64,000 bases of DNA from Tomocerus qinae (taxonomy: Eukaryota > Arthropoda > Collembola > Entomobryomorpha > Tomoceridae). A program made the translations under genes and the position numbers. Positions 1 to 11,800 of this stretch are shown in pieces (position 1 is the stretch's first letter; every line of letters begins with the position of its first letter). The stretch lies in the NCBI GenBank assembly GCA_020055645.1, contig CM034547.1, forward strand, positions 7,363,280 to 7,427,279, in the 5' to 3' direction. The notes beneath the pieces were generated by a model. The model worked only from the letters and a program-made list of their open reading frames with translations. It had not been told where the DNA came from and made no database searches.

Positions 1-3000
1 TTATTTTGTTTTCCACTGGGGCACTGCTCAAACTCAAAACTCTGGGCCTTACAATTAACTTGAGCTTTAGATAACATTTTAAGTATTTTGTGTACATTTC
101 AAATAAGAATGACAAGCTAATAGCTCCATATATCAATTGGTGTTCGCCGTGCGCTACTCTTCTGTTATTTTCTCTGAGGAAAATAATAAGAGGAAAATAC
201 CTGCGAACAAAATGAGTACAGAAAAGGTTGAGGAGCAAAAAGTAGCTGAAACTGAAAAGCAAGCAATATATAAGCCAGAGGAGAGAAACTTTATTATCAA
301 GACTAACTCCCTACTTTACATTACCTACATTCTATTACATTAATTCGATGTTTGCTTTTGATTTAATAACAAGTTTTCTCATTTAATAGGTAACCGCGAA
401 TGCGTCCGCCCGCTTGCTTCTTCATTTTAATCGGCCATTTAATGAATATCTACCCTGAAAACAAATAGTAACATACAGTAACGGCCAACGCACCACATCA
501 ACCATCCCAGCCACTCATTGCTCAAAAGGAAAACGCGACTCGGAGAAATATTTAGACTAGACTCTCATACTAAATTCTAACAAATAATGAGCCATAATTA
601 AAATTATTTATTGCTTATTCCTTATATTCAAGTATTTAAGGCATTTATTTAAACACTCGTGCACTTTTTATCAATTTCCTGTGTTAGTCCATTTTACGAC
701 GAGGCTTTAGGTTGTAATGATTTATTCACGTAAAGATATGGAAATGGAAGTTTCCCTAAACATCCCTACCATTTGGATCATTTTTCGAAACTTTGATTTC
801 TTCTTATTTTTCCTGCACGTGAAATAGGAAATTGCAATTTAAGTAGAGCCATTTTCATATTTTTCACAATTTTCTGATGTTAATTGGTATTGGTATAGTA
901 TTATACTAATTTGTAGCGATAAATATCAACAAGACTATTGTATTTTTCACATGTCAGTGTTTGTTCTACAAGAAAAACAGTTTTTTGTCCTTTAACAGTT
1001 AAGTTGACGTTTGTAGGTGCTACTAGCACTAATAAGCTAACAACTGCATGCCATGCAACAATGAGACTGGGTGTTGATGTATACTTCTCAAAGAAAAAAA
1101 TGTGATATTAAAAAACAGTTCAACACCTACACTCTTCAATCGTATATCAACACATCAGACATGCACATCAAGAAAATAAACCGAACAAGATTGACTTCAT
1201 TCACAAATCTCAGATGTACTTAAACTGCCTAGAAAAACTTTCAACTAAGATTCAGAAAAATATATTGCTTACTAAGTGCGAATGTTCTCCTAAGTTCGTT
1301 CTTCATAGTCAAGAATACATTATTTTGATTCAACATTGGAATTAATATTTTGATTAAAAATCGCTCTATAAAATACACACAAATGATAATTTTCTTTAAA
1401 ATTACATTGTAGATAAATTGTCGAAAAACGTGGAGAGCACCGAGTGAGGCAAATAGAGTCAGGTAAAGTGAGAGGGGAAAATGGAGAAGTTAGTCCACAC
1501 ATTCCGATGGATTTTATATAGACACACCAATTTATTTAGCATCAGAGAAGAGTGGAGGGATAGATTTACGTGTCCTGTAATTGTGTTAATGTCGTTCTAG
1601 AGTACGTACCAGTTATTTTATGTTCACTAAAGCGTTAATTCATTAATTCCTCTCTATAATAATGTATTGATGAATAAAAATGTGTTACGCATTGAATATA
1701 CAAAATTAGTGTATCATATCAGTACATAGTTCTGTGTTTTCAAATACGAAATCAATAAAATCAGTACACGTAACATAAGATTGCGAAAAAATTTGTAGAA
1801 AATGGTACATACTTTTGATTTGCGACAATTGTAGCACTAATGTAAACTAAATAAATAAATGTTTATTACTACGAACCACATTAGTTCATAGTTTGGAAAC
1901 ATTTGACTTATATAGCTACGCACAAATGAAGATAAGATCTACAAGACGAAGCAAGTCTGAATTTGGCATGTTTTTTTGTAATTTTCTCATTTTCTCTATG
2001 ATATTCTTGGACTTTTGGTTTAATTGCCTATTAAGTCTATTGGCGCATACTGTGTAATATATGAGTTACATTCAGAGCTGTAACCTGAAGAGTGGTAAAA
2101 AAAGACATTCGTCTCAAAATGTAAATTAGCATTGTTGTGTTTTATTTTATATGTGCACTTATATGTTGTGCATGGGAGGAAAGGATTGGGCAGAGTCGTC
2201 TTGGCTTGTTGTCCATGTCATTCTAGAATCACATAAAATAAATAGCTTTGTACTCCCAATGTCCCAATTCACTTTGTGTAATACGTTACGACCGTTTAAT
2301 GAGCAGTTGAAACTCTTTTCCATCCTTTTCATTTGCCACTTAAATAAATTGACTGCAGACATTCTTACCTGTTGAGAACATTAACTGACAATTAACAGTA
2401 GGAATCTGCCCCAGCATCACAGACCATAAACATATTTACAAATTCTAAACTACAAGAAACCATACTTTGTCTACCCAAAAAGCAAATTTTAAAAATAAAT
2501 TCTTACGCTAGATACAATCCATGACAGGACACAATCCTTAGTTGTACATTATAAATTCGTGATAATTTTGTTTTTGTTAATAATAGCGATTGGATAAACC
2601 AAACATAGGTTTTTTTGGTAAATTGTACTTCTTTGTGAATATGGATTAATTGGATATTAGCACAGGTATATTGAATATGATAACGTGTTTGTAATTTTAC
2701 AGTCATAAGATTAAGCCTGTTAAAAGTAAAGAAGCAAACCTGAGTAATTTATGCGAGTGTAGGCCACCATGTTCATCCGAGAACAATAAACTTCATCTTA
2801 GGTATGTATTTACTCTTAATAGAGTCGTAATTTTAAAACTACATAAATAAGCTCAACAGATGTATTTTGAAATGTAGAAAGATGCGCAGAACCACAGAGA
2901 TAATAAGCTTGAGGTTCCTTAACTAGGGTATGGCCAAAATTGAAATTTATATAAATGACTAAGGGCATATGTCAAAAATAAGTTTGAGTACTTAAACGAT

Positions 3001-4171
3001 ATGTCAAAACAGGTATGCCGATGTCCAGACTTTGTGTGGCATAATGTACGGAGTTAGTATTTAGAGCTTTTATGAATTTTTTAAGTCTCCATTTAAATAC
3101 CCAACAAACTGTGGTGCCTTCCCCTCAGTCATAAGGTCTGTTGCAGCATGCAATTTTCTGTTTTACAACCAGCTTTTGAAATTTGATGACCTTATTAAGT
3201 TTCCGAGAGTATAGCCCAAGTACATGTCTCATGCAATAAAAGTAAACAGAGAAAGGGACACAACGCCCACTTTATGACAGTCATCCTGCAAACCAGAGTA
3301 CTTTGTCTGCCTAAAAGTGCAATTTCCTTCCTCAGAAAGGTTAACGATTTTTAAGGCAGGTGCTGAAATGTACCTCATACCTTCATTACTCTTCATTTAT
3401 GACTTTGTCTGAATGTGTTACCGACAATTTAAAAAGTAAACTATGAACTGCCGATGTACTCTTACTTTTAATATGCTATTACTTGTTTGGTACAAATTGC
3501 TTTCTAAACTTTTCCCTTTAATTTCATCTAGCACTGTGACAATTATAAACATATGTATTATATCACATCAAACCAATCTTCACGACAGTATGTCAACAAA
3601 CTTTGATGTCTGACTTCGATGAATGAACTCTGAAAGCTTAAATGAATGAATTAGTATGAACTTAAATATTCTAACAATTCATGAGCATTCATTTTTAAAT
3701 AAACATAGAAAAAGTTAAAGGTCTGTGTCACGGTTTTCGGGGCTGCTGTCCTTCGAAATGAAATTATTTGATTGCCGCACAAGAAAAAGGTGTGATAAGT
3801 ACAGAATTGTGTTGATTGGCAGTGGACACTTTCAAGGACCTACAAAGCCTTTACACATAGCACATAAAAGTACATAATATGTATGAATAAATAGTTCACA
3901 CTTTTTAAATGAAACTTACTAAGCCAACTATTTATGTAGAAGTACCTAATAAGAGGTACTTACTGTGATGAAATTGCCTTTCATTGCATGCCCATTTAAT
4001 TATGACATAGGTAGGTTTTTATAAGACCAACATTGTATCAGTATGTCAGTACTAGTTGAATCCTAGCACATAAATTGTGCTAGAAAATGTTGAAATCAGT
4101 AAATTTCTAGCGACTGCGCATTGGCCCGAATTTCATAGACCGTTGATTGGACTCAGTAATGATAGCCTAGT
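1..4171. other. Intergenic region, no convincing gene
   Basis: AT-rich sequence with frequent stops in all six frames. The only stretch with a coding look is a lysine- and glutamate-rich frame starting at the ATG at 212 and ending at 343, treated as a finding. No RNA gene or transposon boundary was recognised. Confidence 0.6.
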
Positions 4172-4225
4172 CCTTGCTCATTAATTACAAAATATTACCC
4201 TTACTCATTAATTACAAAATATTAC
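4172..4225. repeat. 27-bp tandem repeat, two copies
   Basis: The unit at 4172-4198 is repeated at 4199-4225 with a single mismatch at its fifth base. The shared 22-base core (4177-4198 and 4204-4225) is identical. It lies about 160 bp beyond the 3' tail of the LINE and looks like a simple local duplication. Confidence 0.85.
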
Positions 4226-4383
4226 GGACATAGATACAAACATTTATTCAAGAATGAAAAATCCCATGCGCATGCCCCACTTTATGCTTATGTAGAGTAA
4301 AGATTCAATGTAATGATGAGACAAGGCAAAAGATACATGAAATCACCTTAAATTTTCAATCAGATGCCAATAAACTGAGACAA

Positions 4384-4398
4384 ATTATTATTATTATT
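4384..4398 (-). repeat. (AAT)5 tail at LINE 3' end
   Basis: Five ATT units on the plus strand (AAT on the element strand) directly follow the element's polyadenylation signal. Short tandem 3' tails instead of poly(A) are common in the CR1/L2 and I groups. Confidence 0.75.
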
Positions 4399-4470
4399 GT
4401 TTATTAATTCTCAAGAATGAAAAGTCATTATTCACACATATGCTTTTACAACAAACAGAGTTTGACATAA

Positions 4471-7400
4471 CTACAAAATGCTTGGTATTGTCGACTTAAC
4501 AGACTCGTATAAAAATTTAAGCAACGGGTTATTGCCAATGTGGGCTTTATTGAAATTATGTATTATAAATTGTAATGGTGATAATGCATGTCTTTTGTGT
4601 TTGGGGGTTCTCGAGGAAAACAAATTTGGTTTGGTCCTAATTAGATAGTTACTCTTAATCGGATTTACATATTTAATAGTCCGATTAACACTATTCGTAT
4701 TATTATTACATGTATTTATCTGCCCTAGATTAAAGTAATAGCTATTTATTGTTAATGATAACCTAGGATTGTACACTGGCAGAAGATGACGGAAACGAGT
4801 ACTTTTTATTAACGATAAACCAAAATTCGATGACGCATTGAGACGCCGAGTTTCCAGGGTTTCAATTTTGAGTTCACTTAATACATTGTTATAATTATTT
4901 TTGGAAACATAATAGCCTACAATAATACTAATTGCTCTTTTTTGACATTTCTCCAACTTATCAACTTGGAGGCGCGTCAATGATGGTGACCAACACGTGG
5001 CACCATACTCAAGAACTGGTCTTATGAACGTGATATAACAATGAATTAGATCACGTTGATAGAAACCATAGGATTTTAGCTTATTTAACATAAAAATTCT
5101 CTTATTGAATTTACTTAGCATATTGTCGATTTGGACATTCCAATTTAGATTATCACTGATATGTACACCTAAAATTTTTGCTGACTTGACTCTGGGAACC
5201 AACACATTATTAATTTTAAAAGTCCAATTCTTAGTATTATTGTTATCCCGAGAAGTGTCAAAAATCAAATTTTCACACTTCTTGGGGTTGATTACCATTT
5301 TCTGCTCACTAGTTAGTTCAGATAACTTGTTCAAAACGGACTGCATCTTTGGTTCTTCAGACCCAAGCACCCTTTCAACAATTGCTAAATCATCAATAAA
5401 AGCATATAGGGAGAAGGAATTAGAGTAAGGACGGAAAGCTACTTCAAGACCCAAAAGAATAGGGTTCATGAGTGTAATAAATAAAAATGGAGAGAGCTTA
5501 GACCCCTGTGCTGTCCCACAAGAGATGTCCGATCGGTCTGAAAGCAGTTTTTCATTCTTTGTGCATTGTGATCTCTCAGATAGGAAGTCCCTTAGCCATA
5601 GAACATCAGAATCAGGTAATTCAAGGTTAGACAATCCAGTTACTAGGGAAGTCCCATCAACGAGGTCAAACGCCTTCTTCAGGTCAATTAAGGTGACGAC
5701 TACTTTGCACGATGGAGTCTCCAGTGACTCAGTTATGAAGTTCCGCATTTTTGTGAGGTAGTGGACTGTGGAAGATTTCTTCAACGCTCCATACTGATTG
5801 ATACTAATTTTACCTTCGATTGATGGATAGATTTTCGTATACATGAAATTTTCTAGAATTTTGATGAAGACGTCAGTTTGAGTTATGGGGCGAAGATCAT
5901 TCATTCCAGTGAAAGGTTTGCATTTAATTAATGGTGTGATATATCCCGTTTTCCACTCTCTTGGAATTTTGTAGGAGCTCAAACTAAAATTCATGATTTT
6001 TGTCAGTGGGGCGGCCAATTCATTTGCACTGTTCTTAAGAATTTTAGTAGGGATGCCATTAGGGACGTTTGATTTTGAAATTTTCAGATTGTAGAGTGCT
6101 TTATAGACGTCGAATTCAGTTAATTGCAGGGGTTTAGGGTCGAAAGGAAGTGGACGGAGGTAGGGTATACGGGTTGAAGGGTAAGTTCTGTTAATGTTAC
6201 AAAAATGCTCATTGATTTGATTTAAAATTGAGAATGGGGTCAGTCCGTTTTGCTCGCCATCCGAAATGCTAGTAATAGAATTTATAATATTGACATTTTT
6301 GGAGTCACCACATACTAATTTTACATATTGGTACCAATTTTTGTCACTAATGTTATTTATCTTATCCCCTAGGTATTCTCTATAATTACTTTTACTATCA
6401 TTGATCAGACTTTTGATTCGTTTTACAGTATAAAAATATTCACTATCTTTTACTTTTAATTTGTTTTTTATCCTAATTAATTTTCTGATTTCCGGTGTAA
6501 ACCAAGGGGGCTCATTGTCATAATAGGTTTTCTCAGAAATGGGAAAGGCTTCGATATAAGCTAAGTTTAATAGGTTGGTAAGCAATTTCAACATTTTTTC
6601 AATGTTTTTGCTTTTGGGTTCAAATTTTAAATTTTCTATAAGTGACATGAAAACAAATGTTTCCTCATCAGTATGTTTTCGGTAGTATTTTGTAATTCTC
6701 ATTTTTTTGGTTTGTAGGGAGGGTAAGGGCTTTATTGAGATACATATATGCTGAACTCCTTGTGGTGTTTGACATAAAGGGGGTAAAGGTTGAGGATCAG
6801 AAAATATATCACTACAATCAGTAATGACTAGGTCAAGGGTTGAACTCGAATTAGTAGGTTTATGGTAAAAAGTGGGAAAATTAATTATTTGTTTTAATTT
6901 ATATTGGTCTGTTAAAGGGGAGACATTTAGCCTATTAAAATCACCGGTTATAACAAATTTGGGTTTACTATACTTTAATTTAACTGTATCAATGATTTGG
7001 GAGATGCCAGTAATTGCCCTAGATTTGTCGTAATATTGTGGTGGTATATAGATAGCCAGCACAATAATAACGGAACAAAAACTGGGTATATTATTTGGTT
7101 TCAAAACTAGACACAAGGATTCAATGGGTGAAGGAAATAAAAACGAGAAATCAAGTTTAGCGGCAAATTGATTTTTTCTTGCGAAAATTGCAATTCCTCC
7201 ACCTCTGCTCTGATCCCTTTGGAATTCAAACAAATCGAAATGGGGGAAAATGTCTAAATTAATTTTGTTGTTTGAATTCCAGGTTTCTGTAATAATGGCT
7301 ATATCATATTCAAAAATCAGTGTTTCTAATTTATTTAACTTACGGAGATTAAGAGCTGTTGGATTAGTGTAGAGGAAACTGGGGAACGCACATTTTTTGG

Positions 7401-7680
7401 TCTTGATCCTAGTGACTAATTGAGGAGGGCACTGAGGAATGAGAATATTGCAACCGGTAGCCTTTAAACGACTAGTAGTACCCTTTGATCCTCTAGTGGT
7501 TTTTTTCTTAAAATTTCTTGATTTTTGGATATTGAGTGAGCCCGCAATTTGAAATAATTCCGAATTGAGTTCCGTTGAAAGTCTGTTGAATCGACGCGCC
7601 CGTAGTGATTCTGTACCGTTTCCGCCATCTATAAATGCTAAGCTAACTACCTTAATATTGAATGACTGACTATCAGAATT
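4471..7680 (-). CDS. LINE endonuclease-reverse transcriptase polyprotein (ORF2-like)
   Basis: Open frame of 1,069 residues plus stop. Numbering starts from the first codon after the upstream TGA. Residues 1-95 are basic and of unknown function. The endonuclease spans roughly 105-315, with ITETW (catalytic-type E132), GDFN (246-249) and TLDLV (281-285). The closing SDH motif is replaced by VQH at 309-311. The reverse transcriptase spans roughly 540-830, with IDLKKAFD (first catalytic Asp about 666), GTAQGSKLSP (722-731) and the active-site box FIDD (761-764). The usual YADD is varied, but both aspartates are kept. The C-terminal part has ILGVHISDNLNW and FIRPVLEYG blocks typical of the family. 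It would nick target DNA and reverse-transcribe its own RNA at the nick. No ATG occurs in the endonuclease-coding 5' part, so the true start is unknown: a non-AUG start, readthrough from a lost ORF1, or 5' truncation. Confidence 0.9.
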   Translation of the reverse strand, partial: NSDSQSFNIKVVSLAFIDGGNGTESLRARRFNRLSTELNSELFQIAGSLNIQKSRNFKKKTTRGSKGTTSRLKATGCNILIPQCPPQLVTRIKTKKCAFPSFLYTNPTALNLRKLNKLETLIFEYDIAIITETWNSNNKINLDIFPHFDLFEFQRDQSRGGGIAIFARKNQFAAKLDFSFLFPSPIESLCLVLKPNNIPSFCSVIIVLAIYIPPQYYDKSRAITGISQIIDTVKLKYSKPKFVITGDFNRLNVSPLTDQYKLKQIINFPTFYHKPTNSSSTLDLVITDCSDIFSDPQPLPPLCQTPQGVQHICISIKPLPSLQTKKMRITKYYRKHTDEETFVFMSLIENLKFEPKSKNIEKMLKLLTNLLNLAYIEAFPISEKTYYDNEPPWFTPEIRKLIRIKNKLKVKDSEYFYTVKRIKSLINDSKSNYREYLGDKINNISDKNWYQYVKLVCGDSKNVNIINSITSISDGEQNGLTPFSILNQINEHFCNINRTYPSTRIPYLRPLPFDPKPLQLTEFDVYKALYNLKISKSNVPNGIPTKILKNSANELAAPLTKIMNFSLSSYKIPREWKTGYITPLIKCKPFTGMNDLRPITQTDVFIKILENFMYTKIYPSIEGKISINQYGALKKSSTVHYLTKMRNFITESLETPSCKVVVTLIDLKKAFDLVDGTSLVTGLSNLELPDSDVLWLRDFLSERSQCTKNEKLLSDRSDISCGTAQGSKLSPFLFITLMNPILLGLEVAFRPYSNSFSLYAFIDDLAIVERVLGSEEPKMQSVLNKLSELTSEQKMVINPKKCENLIFDTSRDNNNTKNWTFKINNVLVPRVKSAKILGVHISDNLNWNVQIDNMLSKFNKRIFMLNKLKSYGFYQRDLIHCYITFIRPVLEYGATCWSPSLTRLQVDKLEKCQKRAISIIVGYYVSKNNYNNVLSELKIETLETRRLNASSNFGLSLIKSTRFRHLLPVYNPRLSLTINSYYFNLGQINTCNNNTNSVNRTIKYVNPIKSNYLIRTKPNLFSSRTPKHKRHALSPLQFIIHNFNKAHIGNNPLLKFLYESVKSTIPSIL

Positions 7681-7683
7681 TCA

Positions 7684-8067
7684 ACGAAAAAACTGCTGAA
7701 AATGTAACTTATAAGAACACTGCGGCCCTAAATTGTTAAAAATAATCAAACTCTGGTATACGACAATCAAGTTAAAACTATTAAAACGGAAAAACGACCA
7801 ACAAATATCTCGAAAAACTAACTAAAACTGGGCCACACCGGAGACCAACGCAACCCACGACAGGTGCGGATGGCGCTTCGGAGTGAAGAGTGAATTACAC
7901 CTAACCTGTAAGAACAGTGTTTTGTTTGCATACTCGGTTTTGGCCATTTTTAAAGAGAAAGAGATATTCTTGGGTTAAAGGTTATCAACTTACCATTTGG
8001 CAACCTTATGTTGTTATTGCCATTCAAACAGAATATCTATTGCAGATGTAGCACCATCTCGAAAACG
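7684..8067. other. Possible LINE 5' region, no gene
   Basis: Lies between the start of the LINE frame and the tandem duplication. All frames are closed by stops. A GC-richer patch at about 7830-7890 differs from its surroundings and may be LINE 5' UTR, but no boundary, repeat or ORF1 is visible. Confidence 0.4.
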
Positions 8068-8430
8068 TTGGTATTTTGTCATTTACACATAATTTAGGCT
8101 TGATTTCAGATGGGGAAACGGTAAAATAGAAAGAGATATCTATTTATAATAAAATGTGTGTTAGAATACTCCTTTCCAGCAAAGCAAATGGATGACAATT
8201 TGACAATAACACTATTGACTATATTATATTCAAATTCGTAGTAAATAAGTAATTAAATGAATTTGTAAACTTGATCGATAGAAATACGGTAATTCAAGAG
8301 AGGTGTTTACTTGTCAATTAGATATACATCCAAGACCACCACCAACGAGTGCCGTTGATGGTGTGAAGTGTTATGCTAAGATTAGCTTGTATTGGGGTTG
8401 GTTTAATTAAATTCTGTGAATGGGTAGACG
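8068..8430. repeat. Tandem duplication, copy 1
   Basis: About 363 bp that recurs directly downstream with clear similarity and small indels. Shared landmarks in the same order are a block ending in TTTAGGCTTGATTTCAGAT, AGCAAAGCAAATGGATGACA, GAAATACGGTAATTC, a CACCACCAAC hairpin, and TTAATTAAATTCTGTGAATG at the end. The middle (about 8135-8175) is the least conserved part. No coding frame is seen. The right hairpin arm carries one mismatch (GTTGATGGTG at 8354-8363 against CACCACCAAC at 8337-8346). Confidence 0.85.
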
Positions 8431-8800
8431 CTGGTATCTTAGCCATTATACATAATTTAGGCTTGATTTCAGATAGGCAAACGGTAAAATAGAAAGATGA
8501 TTCCCCTCAGACTTGCATTCAAATATGTCTCGTATTATTATTTGTTTCCTGTCCAGCAAAGCAAATGGATGACAATGTGACAATAACACTGCATATTCAA
8601 ATTCGCAGTAAATAAGTAATTAGAATGAATTTGTAAAGTTGGCCGATAGAAATACGGTAATTCGAGAGAGGTGGTTACTTGTCAATTATATTTACGTCCA
8701 AGACCACCACCAACGAATGCAGTTGGTGGTGTGAAGTGTTATGCTAGGATTAACGTACATTATGGTTGGTTTAATTAAATTCTGTGAATGGGCAGGTGTC
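8431..8800. repeat. Tandem duplication, copy 2
   Basis: Second copy of the unit, about 370 bp, immediately adjacent to copy 1. It carries the perfect version of the hairpin: CACCACCAAC at 8705-8714 and GTTGGTGGTG at 8722-8731 with a 7-base loop. Divergence from copy 1 (substitutions plus small indels) suggests the duplication is not recent. The outer ends were set by eye and may be off by about 10 bases. Confidence 0.85.
8705..8731. other. Perfect 10-bp stem hairpin in repeat copy 2
   Basis: CACCACCAAC and GTTGGTGGTG are exact inverted repeats separated by seven bases (GAATGCA). The same structure with one mismatch lies at 8337-8363 in copy 1. Its function is unknown. Confidence 0.85.
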
Positions 8801-11800
8801 GAACAAAAATGACTTATTTATTCACAACAGTTTCCTACCCCGATGCACTAATATGACATCGCACGTACGCATCGCACAACACAATACGGCACAGTAACAC
8901 ATAAAGTATTCATGTCAGAATTTGTGAATGATAGTAAAAGGATTATCGGATTAAGAAGTTATTCCTATCACACAAATAAGCTATCTTTCATGGTTAGCCC
9001 CACCTCAAGTCACCTTCAAAATAGAACAAAATAACTCCTAGTCCATTTTGAAACTTTAGAAGGTAAAAATAGCAAAAATTGTTTTTGTGAATAAAGTTGG
9101 AAGACATGTGGATCAGCAAAGTCTGTACACAGATAGAAAAATACTTTTTTGCTTAAAATGCTGCATTACCTGCTTAATAATTCGAATCTGTAATATGCTA
9201 GGTAATTAATTATCTCTAAATAGTGTTGAAACAAGAATCAATTTATTTCTTATCCGTCCGTGGTTCAAAAGAATCCGAAAATATCCCATGCCTATTATTG
9301 TGATATAAATATGAAAATGAAATTTTTCGAGTCAAACGCATATTACACTTAAATAAGTAGTTTCTATAAGTTTAGAATGCTTCCACGTTGCGTTTTCGGC
9401 CAAGCAACTGTAGCAATTAAAGTGTATTATAGTTGGACCATGTGAAATTAAAAGTTAATTAAGCTGTTGTTGATTTGCGAAATCAGAGTTTTGTATTTAT
9501 TTGGAGGTAGTGTTGGTAGTGGTAGGGAAAAGAGTGTTGGAGGATTGGAGGATAGGAAGAGAGGGATGATAAAGGTTTAATGTTCATTGGAAATTATATG
9601 TTTCACTCAAGATATTAGAAGAGATAGAGAGATATGTTAGTTAAAGCTGCCTAGTTAATCTACCTACATCAGAAATACGTATGTATAAATATGTACCTAG
9701 TAATAGTGTTCTTCATCCTTGCCTCTGACTGCTATCGGTGCACATTACGAATGCTGCTATTGCGTTGCGTGATTAAAATCATGGCCATTATCTCTGCTCG
9801 GATCTCTAATTCCACCAGCACAACACAAGGAATGAGCTAAACGATACATCCCTTCTTTAACATGTACAATCTGTAGTATTCTCCATGCATTTATCTAGAG
9901 AGGACTTCATTTACGTGGCTTCTGTCGAGATCTGAGAGTGGAGTTTAGCTGCTTATTACCATGAGTAGTATGGTTTGTGATGCATTGAACTGCAATTTGC
10001 ACTCGTGTATGACAAGAATTTTTGATTTCTGCTCACTTTGCCAGAGCATTCATTCCAACATTAGCTCAAACATGAAAAGAGAATGCAAGATCAAAAAAGT
10101 GTAGTTGCAAGGGAAAGAATTAAACTTTAGCTCCTGGCTGGCTGGCTACCTATTATCTCTGTATGATTATCTATAGTAAAGTAATTGCAACAACTTTGTA
10201 GTAAATAGTGTTTTCAAGTACACTATTTATTATGTCATGTCAGTCTGCTGAAAATAATCGCGAGCCTCACTGTCTGCAAAAGTGAAAAAGACTCGAAAGG
10301 ATTAAAATCCCCTCCTAAACAATTAATTTCGCGATTTTTTACAGCCTCCTTTCTAATTAGTATAATAAGTCTTTTGGTCTTCGAAGAGAAAACCTCCGGG
10401 AAAGGATGGAATAGGAAGGAAACTTAAAAAACTGACAAGACAAGAGAAACTCCTCCCACAAAGGCAGCCAAATAACAACAAGGCGGACTTTTCTCCCAGC
10501 CTATTCGCCCGAGTTTGCAAAAGACCAACCTCTTTACTAAATATTTCTCATAATACATAAATAGTGGCAAGGAAATGCTGGAGTGGGTACACAGACTTGG
10601 TATTAAAATGAGTCAGAGCAAAAATGAGTTGGAACTTACTCACTGGACTAATAAAGTAAATATTTTTCTGTTTTACCATAAGAAGGTCATTAGTGTAGTG
10701 TACACAGTCTAACGATAAGCAAACAGGCAGAAACCAGCCAACTGGTAATAATAAAGTAAACGAGAGAAAAATGAATGATGGGATAACAGGTGAGTGTGAG
10801 TGGAGGATTCGCATGGAATGGCTTCCTTGCAAAAATTCCATTAAAGACCAATGCAAATTACTATAATGTACAATTATATCTGAATTAAGAATAGTAATTC
10901 CACCAGGGAGAGTGCTTTTCCCTGCTGCAATGCACCAACTCCACTCAAAGCCCAAATCCAATAAACATAGTAACTAACTCGTAATAATATCTTTCTTTAT
11001 GCAATGAACTCATTTAATTTCATGAGCACACATACCTTCACACACATCATATCTATACACCTATTTTCTCTACTGTTCAATTCAGTTGAATGCACAATGT
11101 GTTTTTTACAGTGTTACATAAACACATAGCCAATAATTATCTCTCCCTACTCCTACAATAATACAATCGTAATGGTAATTCTAGTTTATTATACAGTCGT
11201 ATGTGAATGCACTTTGTATTTTGCACTTCATAGCAATGTGTTGCATCAAACAATCATTTGTCAGACTCAGATCTGACTTACGATTACCAAACTAGCTGAT
11301 GGGTAGTTTACAATTGTTGATGTGAGCTCATGTGCATGAGTTAAGTGACTCTGTATAGTGCATCAAGTAGCTTCTGTATTCCGCATTCTCATTTACATTA
11401 CAAGACTCTCTCAGAAAAAAACAGGAAACAAAATATTCAGCATACAAATAATTCCGATCGCAACCTGGAATTAGCAGACTGAGAGAGGAGAGAACCGGAC
11501 GGCATCTGCCTTCAGTGTGCACCTATCTCTGTATTTATGTACATATATTAATTCCACTTTAAGCGATGCACATCTGTACAAATGCATTCCCTCCCTGCCT
11601 GTTCAACAAAATAGATCCTTAGGACGAAGAATGGTGTTTGTTGTTGTCTTCTTCGCGATTAGGATTTGATGGCTTCTTCCTTTACTAGTAAATGTGTAGG
11701 AAACCTATAATAATATGAATAAGTGATAGAATTTAATTACTAGAGGTAACAATGCAATCGTAACCCTATCTTCACATAATATATCTTAAGAAACCTCATT

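Larger units (their letters stand above)
4384..7680 (-). mobile_element. Non-LTR retrotransposon (LINE), CR1/L2/Daphne-like
   Basis: Minus-strand LINE. Its long frame encodes an APE-type endonuclease followed by a reverse transcriptase and a C-terminal domain, and the 3' end has the expected form: stop codon at 4471-4473, a 3' UTR of about 65 bases, AATAAA read at 4405-4400, then five AAT repeats (4384-4398). The RT block and the C-terminal block (YGALKKSSTVHYL, FIRPVLEYG, KLEKCQKRAISII) resemble the CR1/L2/Daphne branch of the Jockey superfamily; the clade is from memory and tentative. The 5' end is not defined: the frame is closed by a TGA at 7681-7683, and 7684-8067 may or may not belong to the element. 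I saw no ORF1 and no target-site duplication. The unbroken frame suggests a relatively recent insertion. Confidence 0.9.

Noticed and set aside
5105..5761. Plus-strand frames of 107 and 97 codons
   Set aside because: Antisense to the LINE reverse transcriptase.
10548..10961. 137-codon minus-strand frame
   Set aside because: No recognisable domain or supporting splice signals. Length is possible by chance in 64 kb, though a lineage-specific gene cannot be excluded.
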